Below, piece after piece: positions 1 to 8,595 of a DNA stretch of 18,168 nucleotides. Source of the DNA: an uncultured beta proteobacterium (GTDB lineage: Bacteria; Pseudomonadota; Gammaproteobacteria; Burkholderiales; Rhodocyclaceae); contig CAIZHL010000521.1 in NCBI GenBank assembly GCA_903932755.1, positions 1 to 18,168 of the forward strand, written 5' to 3'. How positions within the stretch are numbered: the first letter of the stretch is position 1; each line of letters begins with the position of its first letter. The notes under the pieces were generated by a model. It had not been told where the DNA came from, searched no databases, and saw nothing but the letters and a program-made list of their open reading frames with translations. Both the position numbers and the translations under genes were made by a program.

Positions 1-775
1 GGACATCAAGCGGCAGGCGGCCAACGTCTATCGCATGAAACTGCTCGGCGCAACCGTGGTACCCGTCGAGAGCGGTTCCAAAACGCTCAAGGACGCGCTG
101 AACGAAGCCATGCGCGACTGGGTCACCAATGTCGAGGACACCTTCTACATCATCGGCACGGTGGCCGGCCCGCATCCCTATCCGATGATGGTGCGCGACT
201 TCCAGTCGGTGATCGGCGAGGAATGCAAGACGCAGATGCCGGAGCTTGCCGGTCGCCAGCCGGATGCCGTGATCGCCTGCGTCGGCGGCGGATCCAATGC
301 GATGGGGATCTTCTATCCGTATATCCCGCTTGCCGGCGTCAAGCTGATCGGCGTCGAAGCTGCGGGTCGCGGACTCGAATCGGGCAAACATTCCGCGTCG
401 CTGACGGCGGGCCGTTCCGGCGTCCTGCACGGCAACCGCACCTACCTGCTGCAGGACGAAAACGGACAGGTCAGCGAAACCCATTCGGTATCGGCCGGCC
501 TCGATTATCCCGGCGTCGGTCCGGAGCACGCCTGGCTCAAGGATTCCGGGCGCGCCGAGTACGCCACGATCACCGATGCCGAGGCACTGCAGGCCTTCCA
601 TGACCTCTGCCATTTCGAAGGCATCATCCCGGCGCTTGAATCCAGCCATGCTCTGGCGCATGCGGCCAAGCTCGCGCCCACGCTGCCTGCCGATAAAATC
701 CTGCTGGTCAATCTTTCCGGACGTGGCGACAAGGACATGCATACCGTCGCCGAAGAATCCGGCATCCAGTTCTGA
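1..775 (+). CDS. trpB: Tryptophan synthase beta chain, 3' portion (5' end outside window)
   Basis: TrpB condenses indole with L-serine to make L-tryptophan in the cytoplasmic alpha2-beta2 complex, using PLP. The frame is open from the first complete codon at base 2, so the gene starts upstream of the window. About 257 residues of a usual ~400 are present. Visible signatures are the glycine-rich PLP-phosphate loop GGGSN (bases 284-298, within GGGSNAMG), a conserved [15 protein letters not shown] segment around 400-430, and the C-terminal NLSGRGDKD (from base 710), whose serine contacts the PLP pyridine nitrogen in the family. The catalytic lysine and the glutamate of the N-terminal half lie outside the window. 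trpA follows after 12 bases, the standard trpBA arrangement. No frameshift or odd codon use is seen. Confidence 0.97.
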   Translation, partial: DIKRQAANVYRMKLLGATVVPVESGSKTLKDALNEAMRDWVTNVEDTFYIIGTVAGPHPYPMMVRDFQSVIGEECKTQMPELAGRQPDAVIACVGGGSNAMGIFYPYIPLAGVKLIGVEAAGRGLESGKHSASLTAGRSGVLHGNRTYLLQDENGQVSETHSVSAGLDYPGVGPEHAWLKDSGRAEYATITDAEALQAFHDLCHFEGIIPALESSHALAHAAKLAPTLPADKILLVNLSGRGDKDMHTVAEESGIQF

Positions 776-787
776 CCGGTATCGGGC

Positions 788-1594
788 ATGTCGCGAATTT
801 CGACCACGTTTGCCGCACTCGCCACGCAAGGCCGCAAGGCCCTGATCCCTTTCATTACCGCGGGTGATCCGCATCCCGACCAGACCCTGCCGCTGATGCG
901 GGCGCTTGTGGCGGGCGGCGCCGACATCATCGAGCTGGGCGTGCCGTTTTCCGATCCGATGGCGGACGGACCGACCATCCAGCGCGCCTCCGAACGCGCT
1001 CTGGCCCACGGCATGAGCCTGCGCCGCGTGCTGGCGCTGGTGAGCGAATTCCGCAAGGAGAACGCGGCGACGCCGGTGGTGCTGATGGGCTACGCCAATC
1101 CGGTCGAAGCCTACGGCGTCGATGCGTTTGCCCGCGATGCCCACGATGCCGGCGTCGATGGCGTCCTGGTGGTCGACTATCCGCCGGAGGAATGCGCGGC
1201 GTTCGCCGCCGTGATGAAGCGGTCGAGCATCGATCCGATTTTCCTGCTGGCGCCGACCTCGACCGAGAAGCGCTACGACGAAGTCGCGCAGATCGGCAGC
1301 GGCTACATCTATTACGTGTCGCTGAAGGGCGTGACCGGCTCCGGCAAGCTTGATCTCGACGAAGTCGCGCGCCGCATCCCGCTGATCCGGGAGAAGGTCG
1401 GCATGCCGGTGGGCGTCGGTTTCGGCATCCGCGACGGCGCTACCGCCGCGCGCATCGCCGCGATGGCCGATGCGGTGGTGATCGGCAGCCGCATCATCGA
1501 GGAAATCGAAACCGGAGACGCGCAGCTGGCACCACAGCGGGTCACCACATTTCTGAGCGGCGTGCGTGCCGCAATGGATGGAGAAAAACCATGA
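788..1594 (+). CDS. trpA: Tryptophan synthase alpha chain
   Basis: TrpA cleaves indole-3-glycerol phosphate to indole and glyceraldehyde-3-phosphate and passes indole through the tunnel to TrpB. The 268-residue protein is the normal family length and a single TIM barrel. The catalytic residues fall exactly where expected: Glu49 in [13 protein letters not shown] and Asp60 in PMADGPTIQ. The phosphate-binding end of the barrel is visible as VGFGIRDG and the following VIGSRII. The ATG at 788 gives the canonical N-terminus ([11 protein letters not shown]). No strong Shine-Dalgarno precedes it, so translation may depend on coupling to trpB 12 bases upstream. The stop overlaps the accD start as ATGA at 1591-1594. 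Confidence 0.98.
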   Translation: MSRISTTFAALATQGRKALIPFITAGDPHPDQTLPLMRALVAGGADIIELGVPFSDPMADGPTIQRASERALAHGMSLRRVLALVSEFRKENAATPVVLMGYANPVEAYGVDAFARDAHDAGVDGVLVVDYPPEECAAFAAVMKRSSIDPIFLLAPTSTEKRYDEVAQIGSGYIYYVSLKGVTGSGKLDLDEVARRIPLIREKVGMPVGVGFGIRDGATAARIAAMADAVVIGSRIIEEIETGDAQLAPQRVTTFLSGVRAAMDGEKP

Positions 1595-2451
1595 GTTGGT
1601 TGCAAAAACTGCTGCCGCCGAAGATCAAGCGTTCGGAAGGCGTACGCAAATCGATACCCGAGGGACTGTGGGCGAAGTGCCCGGCCTGCGAGGCGGTGCT
1701 CTACGGCAGCGATCTGGAAAGCAACCAGAACGTCTGCCCCAAGTGCAGCCACCATTTGCGCTTGCGCGCCCGGGTCCGGCTCGACGCCTTGCTCGACCCG
1801 GAAGGCCGCTTCGAGATCGGCAGCGAAGTCATCCCGATGGATCCGCTGAAGTTCAAGGACAGCAAGCGTTATGTCGATCGACTGGTGGCCGCCAACGAAG
1901 ATACCGGCGAAGCCGATGCCATGGTGGTGATGCAGGGCGCGATCAAGACCGTGCCGGTGGTCGTGGCCTGTTTCGAGTTCGAGTTCCTCGGCGGTTCGAT
2001 GGGGGCGGTGGTCGGCGAGCGCTTCGTGCGCGGCGTCAAGGCGGCCATCGAACTGCAGGCGCCCTTCATCTGCATCACCGCCTCGGGCGGCGCGCGCATG
2101 CAGGAAGGCCTGTTCTCGCTGATGCAGATGGCGAAAACCACGGCGGCCGTGACACAGCTTGCGCATCACCAGTTGCCCTTCATTACATTGCTGACCGATC
2201 CCACCATGGGCGGCGTTTCTGCTTCCTTCGCCTTCGTCGGCGACGTGGTGATCGCCGAACCGGGCGCCCTGATCGGCTTCGCCGGACCGCGAGTGATCGA
2301 GCAGACCGTGCGCGAGACCCTGCCGGAGGGTTTCCAGCGCGCCGAGTTTCTGATCGAAAAAGGCGCCATCGACATGATCGTCGACCGCCGCGATCTGCGC
2401 GACAAACTGGCCTCGCTGCTGACCCTGCTGCAACGCGTTCCCGCCGCCTGA
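1591..2451 (+). CDS. accD: Acetyl-CoA carboxylase carboxyltransferase subunit beta
   Basis: AccD with AccA forms the carboxyltransferase of acetyl-CoA carboxylase, moving the carboxyl group from biotin on AccB to acetyl-CoA to give malonyl-CoA for fatty-acid synthesis. The 286-residue protein has the N-terminal Cys4 zinc ribbon of bacterial AccD, with Cys30 and Cys33 in CPAC and Cys49 and Cys52 in CPKC. The crotonase-like carboxyltransferase fold follows, with recognisable segments [39 protein letters not shown] and [15 protein letters not shown] at 1580-1583, seven bases before the ATG, supports the start, which overlaps the trpA stop by four bases (ATGA). The partner accA is not in the window. 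Linkage to trpA and folC is typical of proteobacteria. Confidence 0.98.
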   Translation: MSWLQKLLPPKIKRSEGVRKSIPEGLWAKCPACEAVLYGSDLESNQNVCPKCSHHLRLRARVRLDALLDPEGRFEIGSEVIPMDPLKFKDSKRYVDRLVAANEDTGEADAMVVMQGAIKTVPVVVACFEFEFLGGSMGAVVGERFVRGVKAAIELQAPFICITASGGARMQEGLFSLMQMAKTTAAVTQLAHHQLPFITLLTDPTMGGVSASFAFVGDVVIAEPGALIGFAGPRVIEQTVRETLPEGFQRAEFLIEKGAIDMIVDRRDLRDKLASLLTLLQRVPAA

Positions 2452-3731
2452 TGTCCGGATTTCCGGGCGGGCTGGACGCCTGGCTGGCGCATCTCGAAGC
2501 GCTGCATCCGCGTGGCAGCGCAGGCATCGAACTCGGCCTGGAGCGGGTGGCGGCAGTCAAGGCCCGACTCGGCCAGCGCGAAACCTGTCCGGTCATCCTG
2601 GTCGCCGGCACCAACGGCAAGGGCTCGACCTGCGCCATGCTGGAGCGCATCCTGCTCGCCGCCGGCTATCGCACCGGGCTGTACACCTCGCCCCATCTGC
2701 TGCGCTACAACGAGCGGGTGCGGGTCAACGGCGTCGCTGCTGATGACGCCTCCCTCTGTGGCGCTTTTGCTCGGGTCGAGGAGATGCGCGGCGACGATGC
2801 GCTGACCTATTTCGAGTTCGGCACCCTCGCGGCGTGGGAAGCCTTCGCCGCCGCTCATCTCGATGTCATCATTCTCGAGGTTGGCCTGGGCGGGCGGCTC
2901 GATGCCACCAACGCATATCAGCCCGCATGCACAATCATTACCGGGATCGATCTCGACCACATGGAGTTTCTCGGCCCGGATCGCGAGTCCATCGGGCGCG
3001 AAAAGGCCGGAATCTTCCGCACCGGCGTGCCGGCTGTCTGCGGCGATCCGCAGCCGCCGCAAAGCCTGACCGAGCATGCCGCGGCGATCGGCGCCGAGCT
3101 TCGGCTCCTGGGACGTGATTTCGGCTACCTGCGCCAGGAGCAGCAGTGGCTTTACTGGACCGGCGCCGTCCGCCGCGGCGGACTGGCTTTCCCGGCCTTG
3201 CGCGGCGAGCGGCAATTGTCCAACGCCGCCTGCGCCCTGGCGGCGCTCGATGCCTTGCACGACATCCTGCCGGTGGCCATGAAGGATATTCGCCGCGGCT
3301 TGATCGAAGTCGAACTGGCCGGTCGCTTCCAGGTCCTGCCGGGTCGTCCGACCGTGGTGCTCGACGTCGCCCACAACCCGCAGGCAGCCCGCGTGCTGGC
3401 TGCCAACCTGGGCAACATGGGATTCCACAGGCAGACATGGGCCGTGATCGGCATGCTCGCCGACAAGGACATCGACGGCATGATCGACGCCATCGGCGAA
3501 CGGGTCACGCACTGGCTGCCATGCACGCTGGAAGGCCGCCGTGCCGCCAGCGCCGACTTTCTGGCGGCGCGTCTGGAGGCACGGGGAATGGTGGTCGTGG
3601 GCCGCTTTGCCTCGCCTGCGGCAGCACTCATTTGCGCGCAAGAGAAGGCCGGTGAAGATGATAGAATCCTCGCCTTCGGATCCTTCCTCACTGTTGCTGC
3701 GGCCCTGCAGGCGCATGGCCGCCCGAGCTGA
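2451..3731 (+). CDS. folC: Bifunctional folylpolyglutamate synthase / dihydrofolate synthase
   Basis: FolC adds L-glutamate to dihydropteroate to make dihydrofolate and then extends the polyglutamate tail of reduced folates, using ATP. The 426-residue protein has the Mur-ligase-like layout: P-loop GTNGKGST at residues 53-60, then TSPHLLRYNERVRVNG, EVGLGGRLDATN, DHMEFLG and EKAGIFR in the ATP domain, and DVAHNPQAARVL at the start of the C-terminal domain. I chose the ATG at 2451 because it overlaps the accD stop (TGATG) and gives a normal N-terminus. The frame is open far upstream, but that part lies on top of accD and is spurious. A SPOR-domain gene follows after 15 bases, as in many proteobacteria. 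Confidence 0.97.
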   Translation: MSGFPGGLDAWLAHLEALHPRGSAGIELGLERVAAVKARLGQRETCPVILVAGTNGKGSTCAMLERILLAAGYRTGLYTSPHLLRYNERVRVNGVAADDASLCGAFARVEEMRGDDALTYFEFGTLAAWEAFAAAHLDVIILEVGLGGRLDATNAYQPACTIITGIDLDHMEFLGPDRESIGREKAGIFRTGVPAVCGDPQPPQSLTEHAAAIGAELRLLGRDFGYLRQEQQWLYWTGAVRRGGLAFPALRGERQLSNAACALAALDALHDILPVAMKDIRRGLIEVELAGRFQVLPGRPTVVLDVAHNPQAARVLAANLGNMGFHRQTWAVIGMLADKDIDGMIDAIGERVTHWLPCTLEGRRAASADFLAARLEARGMVVVGRFASPAAALICAQEKAGEDDRILAFGSFLTVAAALQAHGRPS

Positions 3732-3746
3732 CCTCGCGTAACCAAG

Positions 3747-4454
3747 ATGGCGGAACAAGACACAACGCCTGACGAACTGCAGTTGAAGAAGCGTGCTCGA
3801 CGCCGGCTGGTTGGCGCCGCCGCGCTGGCGCTGTTTGCCGTCATCATATTGCCGATGGTGATGGATCGCGAACCGCGCCCCTTGAACCAGGATATCCAGG
3901 TACGCATCCCCAGCCAGGACTCGACCGGCTTCGCGTCCAAGCTCCTGCCGGGAAAGCCTGCGGCGACACCCATGCCGGCGCCTGAGCCGAAGCCCGTTGC
4001 AGAACCGAAAGACGCCGCCCCCGCGAAAGCCGAACCGGCCTCCGCCGCAGCGGCCAAACCGGCCGCTGCGGCAAGCGCCGAAGCGCCTGCGAAACAGACG
4101 GAAAAGCCGGCAAGCCCTGAAAAGAAGGCGGCAGCGGAAAAGCCTGCAGCCCCGGAGAAGAAGCAGGATGCGGCAGAAAAGCCCGCGCCCAAGCCGGCCG
4201 AAGCCAAGGCGGCGACCGATGCAGCCGGCCAATGGGTGATTCAACTTGGCGCCTACAAGGAAGCGGGCAAAGTCAAGAATCTGATGTCAAAACTGAAAGG
4301 CATCAACGTTCCCGCGTACACGGAAAAGGTAGAGGCGCAGCAGGGCTCGCTCACGCGCGTCCGGGCGGGACCCTTTCCCAGCCAGGAGGCGGCCGAGAAG
4401 GCACGCGGACGACTCAAGATCATCAGCGTGGATGGTCCGGTGGCGCCCAAATAG
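3747..4454 (+). CDS. Membrane-anchored SPOR-domain protein (DedD-like)
   Basis: SPOR domains bind denuded glycan strands of septal peptidoglycan, so proteins of this layout act at the division site in the periplasm. The 235 residues divide into a short cytoplasmic tail with a KKRARRR basic cluster, one transmembrane helix (about 21-39), a long low-complexity Ala/Pro/Lys linker (about 68-158) and a C-terminal SPOR domain (about 161-233) beginning QWVIQLGAY and containing the typical RVRAGPF segment. The position between folC and cvpA matches dedD in E. coli, but the linker prevents a strict orthology call, so no symbol is given. No clear Shine-Dalgarno precedes the ATG. cvpA begins five bases after the stop. 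The repetitive A/K/P codons in the linker look like normal linker drift. Confidence 0.93.
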   Translation: MAEQDTTPDELQLKKRARRRLVGAAALALFAVIILPMVMDREPRPLNQDIQVRIPSQDSTGFASKLLPGKPAATPMPAPEPKPVAEPKDAAPAKAEPASAAAAKPAAAASAEAPAKQTEKPASPEKKAAAEKPAAPEKKQDAAEKPAPKPAEAKAATDAAGQWVIQLGAYKEAGKVKNLMSKLKGINVPAYTEKVEAQQGSLTRVRAGPFPSQEAAEKARGRLKIISVDGPVAPK

Positions 4455-4458
4455 CGCG

Positions 4459-4950
4459 ATGACCGTTTTTGATTACGCAGTGCTGACGGTGATTGCGGCG
4501 TCGGTGCTGTTGGGTTTGTGGCGTGGCGTGGTGAGCGAGTTGCTGGCTCTTGCGGCCTGGATTGTGGCCTTCCTTGCGGCGCGAATCTTCGCCGCGGAGG
4601 TCGCCAACGAGCTGGCAGGGCAGATCGCCGAACCCGGCCTGCGGCTGGCCGCGGCCCATGTTGTGGTGTTTGTCGGCGTATTGCTTGTCTTCACGATTGC
4701 ACGCATGCTGATTTCGCTTTTATTGAGGGCGGTAGGTCTTGGCTTGCTGGACCGTCTGCTGGGTGCGGCTTTTGGTGTTCTGCGCGGAGTTCTGGTGTTA
4801 TTGGCAGCAGTGCTGGTGGCGGGAATGACACCCCTGCCGAAGGCGGTATGGTGGCGCGACGCGATGCTGGCGCCACCGCTGGAGACGGTGATAATTGCGG
4901 CAAAACCCTGGATGCCGGCAGATGCGGCAAAACGGATTCGGTATCGATAG
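4459..4950 (+). CDS. cvpA: CvpA family inner-membrane protein
   Basis: CvpA is a small inner-membrane protein needed for colicin V production in E. coli; its basic function remains unclear, and links to envelope stress tolerance have been reported. The 163 residues give about four hydrophobic segments (roughly 5-22, 28-45, 65-90 and 97-118) and the family-typical opening FDYAVLTVIAASVLLGLWRG. The open frame can start at 4432, but that would overlap the SPOR gene, so I chose the ATG at 4459, four bases after the preceding TAG, which gives the usual MTxFDY N-terminus. No strong ribosome-binding site is visible and coupling is likely. The neighbour purF is the conserved partner in many proteobacteria, including the E. 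coli cvpA-purF operon. Confidence 0.93.
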   Translation: MTVFDYAVLTVIAASVLLGLWRGVVSELLALAAWIVAFLAARIFAAEVANELAGQIAEPGLRLAAAHVVVFVGVLLVFTIARMLISLLLRAVGLGLLDRLLGAAFGVLRGVLVLLAAVLVAGMTPLPKAVWWRDAMLAPPLETVIIAAKPWMPADAAKRIRYR

Positions 4951-4965
4951 CGTAAAAGGATCATC

Positions 4966-4995
4966 CCCCCATTCCCCAAGCCGGGGAAGCGGGAG
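4966..4995. repeat. Interrupted hairpin (REP-like) after cvpA
   Basis: TTCCCC (4972-4977) and GGGGAA (4983-4988) form a perfect 6-bp stem around AAGCC. C-runs at 4965-4970 can pair further with GGG at 4991-4993 across a small internal loop. The hairpin starts about 15 bases after the cvpA stop. No T-run follows, so it is unlikely to be an intrinsic terminator. It resembles a palindromic extragenic unit or an mRNA processing or stability element, but only one copy was seen in this window. Confidence 0.5.
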
Positions 4996-5005
4996 ATAAT
5001 TGCTC

Positions 5006-5020
5006 GCGGGCGCTGCCCGC
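5006..5020. other. Second small hairpin in the cvpA-purF gap
   Basis: GCGGGC (5006-5011), a GCT loop and GCCCGC (5015-5020) form a perfect 6-bp stem. It is followed by TTCATGTTTC, which has only scattered T residues. It lies 49 bases before the purF start, so it could shape the purF leader or be a weak terminator. No purine-repressor-like palindrome was recognised here. Confidence 0.4.
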
Positions 5021-5057
5021 TTCATGTTTCGGCCGTTACCCCCTGGGGCGGCCCGGC

Positions 5058-5065
5058 GGAGAAGG
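5058..5065 (+). promoter_or_regulatory. Ribosome-binding site that fixes the purF start
   Basis: GGAGAAGG lies just upstream of the ATG at 5069. It decides between this start and in-frame upstream codons at 5000 and 5024, which would add residues before the nucleophilic cysteine. Confidence 0.75.
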
Positions 5066-5068
5066 ACC

Positions 5069-6610
5069 ATGTGCGGAATTCTGGGTGTGGTGGCCACCAC
5101 GCCGGTGAACCAGTTGCTCTACGACGGCCTGCAGGTGCTCCAGCACCGTGGCCAGGATGCCGCCGGCGTAGCCACCGCCGAGGGCGGACGCTTCCACATG
5201 CACAAGGGCTCCGGCCTGGTGCGCGACGTGTTCCGTACCCGCAACATGCGCAACCTGATCGGCAACTGGGGCATCGGCCACTGCCGCTACCCTACGGCCG
5301 GTTCGGCCGACAACGCCGCCGAGGCGCAGCCCTTCTACGTCAATTCGCCCTTCGGCCTGATGCTGGCGCACAACGGCAACCTGACCAATGCCGACCAGTT
5401 GAAGCAGGACATGTTCCTCCAGGACTTGCGCCACATGAACACCAACTCCGATTCGGAGGTGCTGCTCAACGTGCTGGCGCACGAACTGCAGGCCGCGTCG
5501 ACCAAGTACCAGGTCGATGCCGAGACGATTTTCAAGGCGGTGGCCGGCGTGCATCGCCGCGTCAAGGGCGCCTATGCCGTGGTGGCGATGATCGCCGGCT
5601 ACGGCCTCTTGGCCTTCCGCGATCCCTACGGCATCCGTCCGCTGGTGATGGGGCGCAACGAGACGCCGGAGGGCATGGAATACATGGTGGCCTCGGAGAG
5701 CGTGGCCATCGATACGCTGGGCTTCAAGATGCTGCGCGACGTCGAGCCGGGCGAGGCGGTGCTGATCGACATGCGCGGCAATTTCGTCAGTCGCCAGTGT
5801 GCGGAACGCACGCTGCATGCGCCATGCATGTTCGAGTTTGTCTATCTGGCGCGCCCCGACTCCGTGATGGACGGGATTTCGGTGTACGAGACGCGGGCCA
5901 AGATGGGCGACTACCTGGCCGACAAGATCCGCCTCACCATGCCGCACCTGGCGATCGACGCGGTGATTCCGATTCCCGATTCCAGCCGGCATTCGGCGAT
6001 GGAACTGGCGGCGCGGCTGAACCTTCCCTACCGCGAGGGCTTCGTCAAGAACCGCTACATCGGCCGTACCTTCATCATGCCGGGCCAGGCGACGCGGCGC
6101 AAATCCGTGCGGCAGAAGCTCAATGCCATCAGCCAGGAGTTCAAGGGGCGCAACGTGCTGCTGGTCGACGATTCGATCGTGCGCGGCACCACCAGCCGCG
6201 AGATCATCATGATGGCGAGGGAGGCCGGAGCGAAGAAAGTCTATTTCGCCTCTGCTTCACCGCCGGTGCGCTTTGCCAATGTCTATGGCATCGACATGCC
6301 GACGCGCAGCGAATTGATCGCCGCGTTTCGCAGCGACGAGGAAATCTGCCGCGAGATAGGCGCCGATGCGCTGATCTATCAGGATATAGATGCTCTCAAG
6401 GCGGCGGTACGCTCGGTCAATCCGACGGTGACCCAGTTCGACACCTCCTGTTTCGACGGCCACTACATCACCGGCGACATCAGTGTGGCCTATCTGCAAG
6501 GCATGGAGGATCGGCGCTCGCTGCCTCCGGCACAGCGGGCGGACGACCAGGACGGCTTCGACGGCCAGGATGGAGAACAACTCGACCTGAATCTGGTGCA
6601 GGCAGGATGA
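5069..6610 (+). CDS. purF: Amidophosphoribosyltransferase (glutamine PRPP amidotransferase)
   Basis: PurF makes 5-phosphoribosylamine from PRPP and glutamine, the committed step of de novo purine synthesis. The 513-residue protein has an Ntn-hydrolase glutaminase domain at the N-terminus starting Met-Cys-Gly-Ile-Leu-Gly, where Cys2 becomes the N-terminal nucleophile after Met removal. There is no propeptide and no sign of the iron-sulfur cysteines of the Bacillus type, so it is E. coli-like. The QHRGQDAAG loop is visible early. The PRTase PRPP loop VLLVDDSIVRGTT spans residues 363-375. The last ~30 residues form an acidic Asp/Gln-rich tail beyond the fold. The start at 5069 is fixed by the nucleophile position and by GGAGAAGG. 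The stop overlaps metZ as ATGA. Feedback control by purine nucleotides is known for the family. Confidence 0.98.
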   Translation: MCGILGVVATTPVNQLLYDGLQVLQHRGQDAAGVATAEGGRFHMHKGSGLVRDVFRTRNMRNLIGNWGIGHCRYPTAGSADNAAEAQPFYVNSPFGLMLAHNGNLTNADQLKQDMFLQDLRHMNTNSDSEVLLNVLAHELQAASTKYQVDAETIFKAVAGVHRRVKGAYAVVAMIAGYGLLAFRDPYGIRPLVMGRNETPEGMEYMVASESVAIDTLGFKMLRDVEPGEAVLIDMRGNFVSRQCAERTLHAPCMFEFVYLARPDSVMDGISVYETRAKMGDYLADKIRLTMPHLAIDAVIPIPDSSRHSAMELAARLNLPYREGFVKNRYIGRTFIMPGQATRRKSVRQKLNAISQEFKGRNVLLVDDSIVRGTTSREIIMMAREAGAKKVYFASASPPVRFANVYGIDMPTRSELIAAFRSDEEICREIGADALIYQDIDALKAAVRSVNPTVTQFDTSCFDGHYITGDISVAYLQGMEDRRSLPPAQRADDQDGFDGQDGEQLDLNLVQAG

Positions 6611-7788
6611 GCGCAGGCAATCCTGCGGACTGGTCTTTCGAGACCCTTGCCGTGCGCGCCGGCCAGGAGCGCAGCCAGTTCAACGAACACTCGGAAGCGC
6701 TCTATCTCACGTCGAGTTTCGTCTTCGACAGCGCGGCCCAGGCGGCGGCGCGTTTTTCCGGGGCGGAGGCGGGCAACGTCTACGCGCGCTTCACCAACCC
6801 GACGGTCACCAACCTGCAGGAGCGTCTGGCGGCGCTGGAGGGCGCCGAGGCCTGCGTCGCCACCGCCACGGGCATGGCGGCGATCCTGTCCACGGTGATG
6901 GCGCTGATGAACGGCGGCGAGCACATCGTCGCTTCGCGCAGCATCTTCGGCGCGACGCAGCAGTTGTTCGGCAACATCCTGCCGCGCTTTGGCGTGGAAA
7001 CCAGCTTCGTCGACCAAGGCAGCATCGAGGCCTTTCGCGCCGCCATGCGTCCGAATACCAGGCTGGTGTTCATCGAGACCCCGTCCAACCCCCTCACCGA
7101 AGTCTTCGACATTGCGGCGCTGGCCGAAGTGGCGCATACCGCGGGGGCGCTGCTGGTGGTAGACAACTGCTTTTGCACGCCGGCCCTGCAACGTCCCCTG
7201 CAACTCGGCGCCGACCTCATCATCCATTCCGCCACCAAGTACCTGGACGGCCAGGGCCGGGTGCTGGGCGGTGCGGTCTGCGGCGCGCGCGCCCAGACCG
7301 ATGAAATATTCAAGTTCCTGCGCACCGCCGGACCGACGCTGTCGCCGTTCAATGCCTGGGTGATCCTCAAGGGTCTAGAAACGCTGTCGGTGCGCATGAA
7401 GGCCCAATCGGCCAACGCGCTCGAAATGGCACAGTGGCTGGAAGCCCGGCCGCAGGTGGCGCGGGTGTTCTATCCCGGCCTGGCATCGCATCCCCAGCAC
7501 GCGCTGGCGATGAAGCAGCAGACCGGGGGCGGCGCCATTGTTTCTTTCGAGGTCAAGGGCGGGCGCGAAGCCGCCTGGCGCGTGGTGGACAACTGTCGCC
7601 TGCTCTCGATCACCGCCAACCTTGGCGACACCAAAACCACCATTACCCATCCGGCATCGACCACCCACGGCCGCATTTCGGCGGAGGCGCGGGCGGCATC
7701 CGGCATCGGCGAAGGCCTGTTGCGGATCGCCGTCGGGCTGGAAAGTCCGGCCGACCTGCAGGCGGACCTGGCCCGCGGCCTGGTCTAG
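6607..7788 (+). CDS. metZ: O-succinylhomoserine sulfhydrylase
   Basis: MetZ is a PLP enzyme that converts O-succinylhomoserine and sulfide directly to homocysteine, bypassing cystathionine, for methionine synthesis. The 393-residue protein has the Cys/Met metabolism PLP fold: YARFTNPT for cofactor contacts from the neighbouring subunit, VVDNCFCTP with the Asp that contacts the PLP nitrogen, the Schiff-base Lys211 in SATKYLDGQGR, and LGDTKTTITHPASTTH near the C-terminus. KYLDGQGR and the purF linkage fit MetZ better than MetB or MetC, although sequence inspection alone cannot exclude a related sulfhydrylase. The ATG at 6607 overlaps the purF stop (ATGA), with a weak GGCAGG before it. The frame runs open through purF upstream, which is a shadow. 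The gene ends facing lpxH. Confidence 0.94.
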   Translation: MSAGNPADWSFETLAVRAGQERSQFNEHSEALYLTSSFVFDSAAQAAARFSGAEAGNVYARFTNPTVTNLQERLAALEGAEACVATATGMAAILSTVMALMNGGEHIVASRSIFGATQQLFGNILPRFGVETSFVDQGSIEAFRAAMRPNTRLVFIETPSNPLTEVFDIAALAEVAHTAGALLVVDNCFCTPALQRPLQLGADLIIHSATKYLDGQGRVLGGAVCGARAQTDEIFKFLRTAGPTLSPFNAWVILKGLETLSVRMKAQSANALEMAQWLEARPQVARVFYPGLASHPQHALAMKQQTGGGAIVSFEVKGGREAAWRVVDNCRLLSITANLGDTKTTITHPASTTHGRISAEARAASGIGEGLLRIAVGLESPADLQADLARGLV

Positions 7789-7794
7789 GGTCTG

Positions 7795-7815
7795 CATCCG
7801 GTTATCCGCCGGATG
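7795..7815. other. Inverted repeat between the converging metZ and lpxH genes
   Basis: CATCCGG (7795-7801) and CCGGATG (7809-7815) make a perfect 7-bp stem with a 7-base loop in the 41-base gap between convergent genes. No T-run follows on either strand, so it is at best a weak or Rho-assisted bidirectional transcript end. Confidence 0.45.
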
Positions 7816-7829
7816 ATCGGGAACAAACC

Positions 7830-8579
7830 CTAGCGCGAGAGGTCGATGCGGCGGATCTCGCCGCCGGGGCTGATTTCAAGCGCGTCGCCGCGGCCCGTAT
7901 CCCAGTCAGACATTACCCAGCGCTCCCCGCCGGCGGCGGCGAGCCGAATCTGTTCGTGGCCCGGCCGATGCGTGTGGCCGTGGATCAGCCGGGTGCAGCC
8001 GTGCTCCGCCAGCGCTGCGCGAACTGTCGCGGGGCTGGCATCCATGATCGCGGCTGTCTTGCTCTTCATCGCCTCGATACTTCGCCGGCGCAGTGATTCC
8101 ACCTCGATGCGGCGTTCCGCCAGCGGCCGGGCAAGAAAATCCTGCTGCCATTCCGGGGAGCGCACCATGCGCCGGAATTCCTGATAGGGCAGGTCGTCGG
8201 TACACAGTGTGTCGCCGTGCATCAGCAAGGTCGCCGTGTCGCCAGCGCCGACTTTTTCGGTTTCCGGCAGCACTACCATTCCCGCTGCGCGGGCGAAGGC
8301 ATCGCCGAGCAGGAAGTCGCGGTTGCCGGCGATGAAGAAAATGCGCGTACCCATGTCGGCCGTGCCGCGCAGCAAGGCGCAGACATCGGCGTTGAAGGAC
8401 GCGCTCAGGTCGTCGTCGCCGATCCAGTACTCGAAGAGGTCGCCGAGGATGAACAGTGCATCGACGTTCGATGCGGCGGTATCGGCCAGAAAGACGGCAA
8501 AGCGCCGCGTCAGATCGGGACGTTCGGCCCGCAGGTGGAGGTCGGAGACGAAGCGGGCGGTTCCGGCAATGGCTTGCAT
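7830..8579 (-). CDS. lpxH: UDP-2,3-diacylglucosamine diphosphatase
   Basis: LpxH hydrolyses UDP-2,3-diacylglucosamine to lipid X and UMP at the inner face of the inner membrane, the fourth step of lipid A synthesis. The 249-residue protein is a calcineurin-like metallophosphatase. It carries the full metal ligand set: Asp13 and His15 in SDLHL, Asp47 in ILGDLFEYWIGDD, Asn86 and Arg87 in AGNRDFLLG, His in LLMHGDTLCTDD, and the paired His in LIHGHTHRPGH. The frame is open 91 codons further upstream, but that part overlaps ppiB in another frame, so I chose the ATG at 8579, 16 bases after the ppiB stop. It is the last gene of the minus-strand envelope operon. Bases 8232-8257 are repeated exactly at 17002-17027. 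Confidence 0.95.
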   Translation of the reverse strand: MQAIAGTARFVSDLHLRAERPDLTRRFAVFLADTAASNVDALFILGDLFEYWIGDDDLSASFNADVCALLRGTADMGTRIFFIAGNRDFLLGDAFARAAGMVVLPETEKVGAGDTATLLMHGDTLCTDDLPYQEFRRMVRSPEWQQDFLARPLAERRIEVESLRRRSIEAMKSKTAAIMDASPATVRAALAEHGCTRLIHGHTHRPGHEQIRLAAAGGERWVMSDWDTGRGDALEISPGGEIRRIDLSR

Positions 8580-8595
8580 GGAACCGCCGGTGGTA

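Noticed and set aside
2166..4244. A 692-codon open frame on the minus strand opposite accD, folC and the SPOR gene
   Set aside because: It lies entirely opposite well-supported genes, its translation is rich in Arg, Gly, His and Gln with no domain, and it is the usual shadow of GC-biased third positions.
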